From NCBI GenBank assembly GCA_030386875.1, contig CM059563.1, forward strand, positions 33,208,139 to 33,272,138: a stretch of 64,000 bases of DNA, written 5' to 3'. Source of the DNA: Morinoia aosen. Taxonomy: Eukaryota; Arthropoda; Malacostraca; Amphipoda; Talitridae. Shown piece by piece: positions 57,447 to 64,000 of this stretch (within the stretch, counting starts at the first letter, position 1; the number at the start of each line of letters is the position of its first letter). A program made the translations under genes and the position numbers. The notes beneath the pieces were generated by a model. It searched no databases. It saw only the letters and a list, made by a program, of their open reading frames with translations, and was not told the origin of the DNA.

Positions 57447-57799
57447 TGACCAACTATGCGAAATGGTTCGCCCTTCCGAGGTGGCTCCTTAAACCCCTTA
57501 TTAGGCGAGGTGTCGTATGAGACTAAAGTCTGTGTCCATAAGGAGAAAGGAAACTCTTTTGACCTCAGGGTGTGACTTCTTAGTTGCTGAATCTCTTTGA
57601 AGTCCCTATTACATACACCGATATATTTTAACAAAGACAGTGATTTATTTTCTGTTGCAAAAATAGTGCGTACACACATGAGCTACTGCATAACAAGGTA
57701 CAACACTCAAAATTGCATTTAAAATATTAGTCTTGTTTAGCTAGGTAATCAAAGAAACATTGGAATATCGACATGTAATACAAATGATATTTAAGGGCT

Positions 57800-59515
57800 A
57801 ACTAAAGTAAATGCACAGACGCAACATCAGCGCAGAGAAACAGACAAGTCGGCGTTCAGGGAGCTGGACACATAAAGAAAATACTTGGGATTGTGGGTAA
57901 CTAACACAAAAGGCTCGGCAACCCCTGTGCGGCCTTACACGCCCGGGGGAGGGTGTCTCTGCTACGGTAGCCGAGAGGGAAATCCGCAAGGTGGTTGTCG
58001 ACTCCCGAAAGGTGCTCTGCTCGGAACCTGAAAAGGCTGAAATACAAAGCCCAGCGTTTCAATCGGGGGTTCAACTTGTCCGCCCGTTGCAAATATAGGG
58101 GCGGTCGATGGTCGGTTTGTAACACAAATTCTCGTCCTTAAAGGTAGACCTCAAACTTCTGTAGAGCCCAGTAGATGCTTAACGCTTCTTTTTCAATGGT
58201 AGAATAGTTTATTTCTGCTCCTCTCAGTCGACATGAAGCATATGCTACGGGTGCGTAGTGACGGAAGTCTCGTTTGCTTGGCTGGAGGAGAGCTGCTCCA
58301 AGTCCAGTTTGGGAGGCATCTGTTCTCAGAATGAAAGGACATCTGGGGTCTGGTAACTGTAAGACTGGTCTCTTGACTAACGCTGTCTTCAAACTTTCGA
58401 ACAGATCTTCTTCTGTTGTATCGGTCCAAGGTATATGTTCTGGGGAGTTCTTCTTTAGGAAATCATGGAGTTTAGATGTCAGTTGAGAGTAGTTAGGAAT
58501 GTACTGTTGGTAGTACCCAACTGTACCGAGAAAACTTCGGAGCTCCCGTTTTGTTTTTGGGAGTGGAGCTGATTTTAAGGCTTCGACTCGGTTCTCCAGA
58601 GGCTGGATCTGATTACTGCTCAGTTGATGACCCAAATACTGGAGGCTGTCAAATCCGAATTCGCATTTGGATAGCTTCGCTTTAAGGCCATGTCGAGAGA
58701 GAGCTTCGAACAGTTTAGCTAATGCTGCGCAATGGTCTTCCCAGGTAGTCGAGGCGATTAAGATGTCGTCCATGTAGACCTCAGTATCTTGCAGTCCTTC
58801 AGTGACTTGACGGATAAGGCGGGAAAAATTGGCTGGAACATTTGCTAGGCCGAAAGGCAGTACGTTGAATTCATAGAGGCCAGACCTAGTTTTGAAGGCG
58901 GTGTATTGACGGGACTCAGGGTGTAGAGGTACCTGCCAATATCCGCTGGTGAGATCCATTTTGCTGAAGATTGTTTTGCCAGCTAAATTGGTGAAGATAG
59001 CAGTGGTGTCTGCTATTGGCTCGGCATCGAATACTGTCTGGCTGTTGAGGTGCCTGCAGTCCAGACAAAACGGTGGGTACCGTCTTTCTTCCGGACGGCA
59101 AGAAGCGGTGAATAGTAAGGTGATGTGGATGGCGTCACGATTCCCATCTTCATCCCCTTCTCTAAACTTGACTGCAGTTCAGGCTCCAGCGCTAAGGGAA
59201 GTGGATACGAATGTTGAAGTCGAAAACTGGAAGGATCCTTCAATTTTATTTCATGAACTGCTGTGCTGGTTCTTCCGGAAGTATCTGTGAAAAGATCGCG
59301 ATATTCTCCAAGTAGTTCCTGGAGTTCTGAGCGTTGTGTTGTAGTCAACGTAGAGGAGATGAGACAGTCTTCAATGGTTTCTCCGACGGGTGACGGTATC
59401 TCTGGTTCTTTTCGGTCGAGTTCTTCTTCTTCGCAGGTAGGTTCTAGGGCGAGGCCAACCGCTGCAAATGTTTCCTCTACTCTCTAGTCGTCCTCCTCGC
59501 GATCTGTCTTGCTTG
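57800..59515 (-). pseudogene. Element M reverse transcriptase and RNase H
   Basis: RT starts after the integrase tail: ELQELLGEYRDLFTDTSGRT, KMGIVTPSTSPYYSPLLAVR and KKDGTHRFVW (59348-59040). After a frameshift near 59000 it continues MDLTSGYWQVPLHPESRQYT, FKTRSGLYEFNVLPFGLAN and VYMDDILIAS (catalytic YMDD, residues 62-65 of frame 58959-58138). RNase H follows: ILRTDASQTGLGAALLQPSK, INYSTIEKEALSIYWALQKF, a TAA at 58140-58138, then VLQTDHRPPLYLQ and LSGVDNHLADF. The sequence type is Ty3/Gypsy even though its position is after integrase. Confidence 0.9.
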
Positions 59516-59519
59516 GTGA

Positions 59520-61360
59520 GCCGGAACTTTGCTGCTCCCCGTCGTGGTACTGGCGAAGGAGGTTGATGTGATAAACTTTGTTGTTTTTATCCACGTCCAA
59601 TGTATAGGTATTGGTTCCCAGGCGTGATTTCACTGTATAGGGACCTTTCCAAGTCATCAGTAGCTTCTTTCAAGGATCGGGCAGAAATACGAGGACTTTA
59701 TCTCCTTGCTTTAGAGTTCGCATCTTGGTACGTCTGTTGAAAAACTTGGCGCTTTTCTCTTGGCTCCTGTTTAGATTCTCGCGAGCGATTTTACATGTTT
59801 CTTTCAATCGGTGCTTCATTTCCATTAGATACTGAGCAGTGCTCGTGTCGTCTTGCAAGCATTTCTCTGTCCAGCATTCTTTGAGCACGGTTAAAGGTCC
59901 ACGGACGCGATGGCCGTAGATGAGTTCGAAAGGAGAATACCCGGTTGAGGCCTGAGGAGCGTCTCGATAAGCAAAAAGGAGGGAAGGCAGATAGAGGTCC
60001 CAGTCTCGTGGTTGTTCTACGGCTAATTTCCGCAACATGACTTTGAGCGTGCCATTGAAGCGTTCGACTATGCCGTTCGATTGGGCATGGTATAATGGCG
60101 TCAATCGGTGCTGGATACCGACGAGTTTCAGGAAAGCTTCGAAGGTTGCGGCTGTGAACTGAGTGCCGTTGTCGCTCGTTAGCGTATGAGGGAATCCAAC
60201 TCGCTGCAGATTTCGAGTAGCTCCTGGGCAACCGTTTCTGCATCTATATGTCTGAGTGGGGCTGCGTCTGCGTACCGAGTTGCTTGGTCCACCACGGTGA
60301 GAATGTATCGGTGGCCACGTGCCGAAGCTGGCTGTAATGGGCCTACCAAATCAACACTGAGCGCGGAGAATGGAGTGGTGATCGGTGGGGTTGAGATAGG
60401 TGCGTTTCTTGGTCGAGATGGAGCGTGCGTCTGGCAGGTATGACAGGAGTGACAGTATTGGACCACATCTTTTGCGAGGGACGGCCAATAAAAATCTCGT
60501 TCCAGTCGTGCCTGAGTCTTCTTTTTGGAATAATGGCCAGCAAGTAGATTGTCGTGAGCCATTTCCAAGATTTGTGGGCGCACGCTTGCAGGTGCTACAA
60601 GTTGATGAGTTTCCTGACCGTCTCGTAACGTTTTCCGATGGAGAATGCCGTCATGGAGTTCAAAGGTAATGACTCTGCCATCCTTGTGCGTTTCTTCTTT
60701 GCCGGTGTTAACTTTCTTGAATAAAAGTTGCAATGTTTTGCACTCCCGCTGTAATTTCTTGAAGTCTTCTTTGTTGTGTTGCAATATCTCGAGAGTGCTT
60801 GGTGCGGCAGGGGGATTTTCGATCGTTTTTGCTGCTGCCCTTGTGACAACGTGAGAGACTTCTGCAGCAACTGGTTGCTCTTCATGGCCGGTCATCTGTT
60901 CTTCGAAGGAGGTGGTTCCGGGAACTCGACCGAGAATGACATCGTGGGAGAGTTCTTCCATGGCTACGGCTGTCACCTCTCCGTGGTAATATGGGCAAAC
61001 GAGAGAGACCCGGGCCAGAGGCACCTCGAAAGAGTGATTGTTGGCCAGCCGAACGGTGATTTCCTTCTTCAAAATGGCGTCAGCTGGGACGAGAGCCTTC
61101 TTGACAAAGACCGCCGTTGCTCCTCCATCGAGTAGTACTTGAACGGGTTGTTGGTTCACGGTGCCAGAGCATGTTTTCAGCTGTCCCAATTCGATCAGCT
61201 TATTTGAGGCGATGTGATTGCATGCGACTGGGGGAATATCATCGTATTCATCTGCTTCTTTATGCGTTGCTAGATTGTTTACTCGAGCGGTAGTACTGGA
61301 GATAGGTGGGCTTCCATGGGCTGCTCCATTACTGTGACCATCACCTTGCCTCCTCTGCAA
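59520..61360 (-). pseudogene. Element M protease and integrase
   Basis: Frame 61360-60179 holds a retropepsin-like protease: VQVLLDGGATAVFV (residues 73-86; DGG where DSG or DTG is usual) and HDVILGRV (139-146). The integrase zinc finger follows (H269, H276, C306, C309: MAHDNLLAGHYSKKKTQ, YCHSCHTCQ) and the first catalytic Asp in LSVDLVGPL (D337). A one-base shift near 60195 moves on to TSDNGTQFT (second Asp) and frame 60104-59670 with LYHAQSNGIVERFNGTL (Glu). The C-terminal GPY domain (GPYTVKSRLGTNTYTLDV) ends near 59580. Then a spacer leads straight into RT. Confidence 0.9.
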
Positions 61361-61369
61361 TTGGCGGCA

Positions 61370-62411
61370 CTCATCACTGGAATGCGATCGGTTGGGGCCA
61401 TGAAAAGTACAGTAAAATCCATTGTAAGGTCCTCGTTGTTCGCGCTGCGGAGTGTTGACCGATCCTGAGCTGGTGGGACCACCACGTGTGTTAGAAGTTC
61501 TTGGCGGCGTTCCTCGAGTTGTTGCTGGAGTTGGGTGATCTTGCTGGAGTGCTCGGGGCTCGGACAGGAAATGTCGAGCGTCGCTCTGGTGCTACTGATG
61601 CTTTGAGTGCTGGAGGGCCCGCATCCGCCGATGATGTCAGTGTGCGACCCTTACAAAGCTGATGGAGCGATGTATGAGGTCTTGCTTGTAAGAAGCTATC
61701 ACCTTGCTTTCCTAGGCTTGCGACTGTGTTACCACCCCTGTCACGCAATTGAGTAGTGAGGAAGGGCGGAAAGCTTGAATAAGCTCGGTCAACAATAAGG
61801 AAGTCACGAAGAGTCTCGTAGTTGGCTTCGAAGTTGCATCCTTTTAACCAAGCGTCAAAGGCTTGTTCGAGTCGCCGTAGGTAACGTGACATATTGTCGC
61901 CTTCTTCTGGCTTCAATTCGTAGTAATTGGCACGTAGTTTTGCCGGAGTAACTTTATGAGCATCTAGTAGGAGCAATTTATTTTCAGGAAGCTTGAAGCG
62001 ATCTGCTGCGGGCAGGGTATCGATGAGTCGACGTTCCTCCGGTGTGATCAAATTATGGAGCATGACAACAGCATCGACTTAAGTAAATCCCATCGCTGTG
62101 GTGTGAGTACAGAAGCGTTGCAAAAATTCGTCCATCCTTTCTTTCGTGGGATCGAATGGAGCCGGTGGAGGTATCTTCACTCTAGCATTTTGAGGAGCGA
62201 TTTGAGCATCGAGTTGTCGGAGTCTGAGCTCGTGGTCTCGTTGTGCTGCTTCTCGTTCCGCTGCTCGTTCTGCGACTTCTCGTTCCGCTGCTCGTTCTGC
62301 GGCTTCTTCCAAATGCCTCAGGCGGCTGGTAAATTCTTTCCGGTACTCCGCATCGGTGGGAGTGACGCCGAGGGCTTCGACGTATTATCGAGCTTGAGCG
62401 ACAAGGTTCAT
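61370..62411 (-). pseudogene. Element M Gag with zinc motif
   Basis: ATG at 62411-62409 begins MNLVAQAR, then TAA (62387-62385), YVEALGVTPTDAEYRKEF, the coiled E/A/R-rich AAERAAEREVAERAAEREAA repeat, and KIPPPAPFDPTKERMDEFL. A second stop is at 62081-62079. The capsid part reads LITPEERRLIDTLPAADRFK, LRANYYELKPEEGDNMSRYL and LRDFLIVDRAYSSFPPFL. After a frame change, YCTFHGPNRSHSSDEC (about 61415-61370) gives a CX2HX5HX4C zinc-like motif before the protease. Confidence 0.8.
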
Positions 62412-62494
62412 CTTGTTTTAGTGATGCGGTGCCCGCGTAGTTGATTAGAACCCAGAAATCCCAGGCACCGTTGGTAGTCGCGCAAAGCTTTTGG

Positions 62495-62512
62495 GTCCCT
62501 GTTCGGGCACCA
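62495..62512 (-). other. Element M primer-binding site (tRNA-Lys type)
   Basis: Minus strand TGGTGCCCGAACAGGGAC starts five bases inside the 5' LTR. It equals the complement of a tRNA-Lys 3' end (TGGCGCCCGAACAGGGAC) at 17 of 18 positions. Confidence 0.8.
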
Positions 62513-62517
62513 GAATA

Positions 62518-63009
62518 TGTCGATACCGTCGTGCGGTCGACGTAAGGGTTCGTGGAAAAGGGGGCTGTCTTCTGTGCAGCCACCTTTTTCCGGGGCGCTA
62601 GCTTTTCTTCGCAGCTGCCCTTCCTGAGGTTCGTGTTGGTACCGCCTACGCCGTAATCAGTCCGCTAGGGCAACAGAAGTAATTTCTGTTAGTGCCGAAC
62701 TACGGCGGTAACGTTGTGTGTGTGGGGTGAGGTTTGTGTGGGTACCACCTGCGCCGTATTCAGTCCGCTAGGGCAACAGAAGTTATTTCTGTTTTGTGCC
62801 GAACTACGGTGGCACCGCTAGAGTGAGGTGTGTGTGTGTGTACCGCCTACGCCGTATTCAGTCCGCTAGGGCAACAGAAGTAAATTCCGTTTTGTGCCGA
62901 ACTACGGCGGTACCGTTAGGAAGACGAGCAACAGTCTGCGCCGTATGAGACCGCTAGGGCAACAGAAGTGAACTCTGCTAGTGCCGAACTGCGTCAGCGT
63001 CTTCCTAAA
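62518..63009 (-). repeat. Element M 5' LTR
   Basis: Matches 56957-57446 with roughly ten substitutions and a two-base indel, so the insertion is relatively recent. The same four hairpin modules are present (first at about 62638-62711, last closing TAGGAAGACG with CGTCTTCCTA, ending at 63007). Confidence 0.9.
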
Positions 63010-63190
63010 GCTGGGTTTACACGGAGGGTGTCTTCCCCAGGGTGACGCCCCTACCCTACCCCTCTCACCCGCTCAAGCTTCCCCACTTGCGTTTAGACGG
63101 AGGGTGAGATGCCCAGGGCTACCGAAATTGGTGCGTTCAGCAAATATACGAGTTTCCCTTAGAAAAATGTATTTTAATTTCTCTGGAGTG
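63010..63190. other. Flank of element M with internally repeated TTTACACGGAGGGTG-type words
   Basis: GGTTTACACGGAGGGTG (63014) and CGTTTAGACGGAGGGTG (63093) form an imperfect direct repeat 79 bases apart, separated by a C-rich stretch. They resemble a DNA-transposon terminal repeat but no partner end was found. Confidence 0.35.
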
Positions 63191-63207
63191 AGAATTTTAT
63201 CCTGGGC

Positions 63208-63615
63208 AACTTCATAAAAAGGGATCTATTGATTTCGAATGACAATAATTGCAAAATAAATGTAGGCAACCCCTCAAACTATGTCAATATAAATGAGATT
63301 TATTTTGTTGCTGCTGCAGAAAGCATTCTCCTGAGAAATGTCAACAAAATATGTACCAAAAAACTAGAAGAGTTTGGATTGAAAGATCTTAATAAATGTA
63401 ATTCAATAATACCATATTCAATGCATTTCTCCAATTTTGCGAAAAAGGAGCAGCATGAAAGTATCAATATGAAGTGGCGAGAACTGTTAGGTCAAGATGC
63501 TCCTTTCAAGACAAAAATTGTGCCTGAAAAATTCTGGTACGCAGCGTTGTTACTCGCTGCTTCCCGAGTTCATGATGCAGCTTTTGTCAATACCGCAATA
63601 TTTTGCAGCAGCTAG
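63208..63615 (+). CDS. Unknown ORF at the right edge
   Basis: An open frame (from the codon after TAA near 63208) reads RDLLISNDNNCKINVGNPSN, VNINEIYFVAAAESILL, KKLEEFGLKDLNKCNSIIPY and EKFWYAALLLAASRVHDAAF, stopping at 63613-63615. Its length in AT-rich DNA and the residue use suggest a real or recently decayed coding sequence. I do not recognise the family. A transposon ORF or a retrocopy are both possible. Confidence 0.35.
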   Translation, partial: NFIKRDLLISNDNNCKINVGNPSNYVNINEIYFVAAAESILLRNVNKICTKKLEEFGLKDLNKCNSIIPYSMHFSNFAKKEQHESINMKWRELLGQDAPFKTKIVPEKFWYAALLLAASRVHDAAFVNTAIFCSS

Positions 63616-64000
63616 AAAAAATTTTCGACCCTAACTAGATAATAGCAAAAAACAGGATTTCGTTAAAAAAAGCAAGACTAAATGCATGAATGAGATCAAA
63701 ATCTGCGTTAGAGAACACAGACTGCAAAAATTGGAACCACAACGGTAGCTTAGTCAACAAATTAAATAAAAAAAGTTGGCAGATGAAGGAAGAAGAGGAG
63801 GAAAAAGTTTCATTCTAGCAGGAAAATTAGGTAAAACCTTAAAATTTTCGTTTTATTGCTAGTTGAATAGATTTGGTACGCTCTAACAATTTTTGGTACG
63901 TTTTCATGAAGGTTTTGTACGATCCTCAGAAAAAAAATCGGCAACCCTGGAGATAACAGTGACTGAGTGAGAATGTCGAAATGTAATTCAAGGTACGTGC
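63616..64000. other. Right edge, nothing recognised
   Basis: AT-rich sequence without ORFs of note. GGTACG-type words (TTTGGTACGCTC, TTTTGGTACGTTTT) repeat near 63871-63902. Confidence 0.3.

Larger units (their letters stand above)
56957..63009 (-). mobile_element. LTR retrotransposon M, Gypsy-type with Gmr1-like domain order
   Basis: Two LTRs of 490 and 492 bases (about 2% different) bound gag and pol on the minus strand. From the 5' LTR (62518-63009): primer-binding site, gag, zinc motif, protease, integrase, then RT and RNase H, then the 3' LTR (56957-57446). Integrase before RT in a Gypsy-like pol is the Gmr1-group arrangement. About four stops or shifts make it inactive. I find no target duplication at the outer edges (GGCCAT on the left, GCTGGG on the right) and no clear polypurine tract. 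It lies upstream of POMT2 exons, probably in an intron. Confidence 0.88.

Noticed and set aside
62182-62583. 133-codon minus-strand frame overlapping the 5' LTR and gag of element M
   Set aside because: It crosses the LTR and primer-binding site in a frame different from Gag, with R/S/T-rich shadow composition.
56957-63009. Endogenous retrovirus with envelope
   Set aside because: RNase H is followed directly by the 3' LTR region; no envelope-like ORF with signal and membrane segment was found.

Overview
This window is eukaryotic repeat-rich DNA, most likely from an insect or a close arthropod relative. The case rests on the mix of I-group LINEs, CR1-type LINEs, Ty3/Gypsy LTR elements, a Penelope-like fragment, mariner relics and degenerate TTAGG-like arrays, on AT-rich spacers, and on one intron-containing host gene. 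The species cannot be named from the sequence.

Layout. 1-8157: two decayed plus-strand I-group LINEs (A and B) with reverse transcriptase (RT), RNase H and a C-terminal zinc motif. 8158-15602: minus-strand LINE D, split by a plus-strand insertion and next to a second one (X2 and X1), both ending in the same structured 3' tail. 16081-18440: minus LINE fragment H. 18441-25630: mostly non-coding, with a 139-bp repeat, LINE fragment J, TTAGG-like repeats and an unknown ORF. 25640-29700: plus LINE relic K, itself interrupted. 31900-32733: Penelope-like GIY-YIG fragment between 210-bp inverted repeats. 32820-42994: CR1-like LINE G, interrupted by near-complete LINE E (34109-40856) and by a 308-bp short retroposon with a 15-bp target duplication. 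43206-50250: decayed minus-strand Gypsy element L, carrying an unclassified insertion and a multimeric tRNA-derived SINE. 50251-56957: the only convincing host gene. 56957-63009: minus-strand LTR element M with ~490-bp LTRs. 63010-64000: little of note.

Host gene. Three exons on the minus strand (56639-56502, 52713-52623, 51160-51052) have consensus splice sites and matching phases. They encode the C-terminal end of a protein O-mannosyltransferase, best match POMT2 (Drosophila twisted). The first exon ends inside an 11 x 50-bp minisatellite whose unit is the end of the exon plus its 5' splice site, so the intron opens with ten more copies of the donor.

Main oddities. Element M has Gypsy-type proteins in the order Gag-PR-INT-RT-RNase H, the arrangement of the Gmr1 group, and four tandem hairpin modules in each LTR. 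LINEs D and E have an ORF1 that looks like an internal duplication of an RNA-binding plus triple zinc-knuckle module, an almost invariant 85-nt block in the 5' UTR, and ORF1-ORF2 overlap. B, X1, X2, H and E share a structured 3' tail with base-pair-preserving changes. Nearly all element genes carry stops or frameshifts; E is the least damaged.
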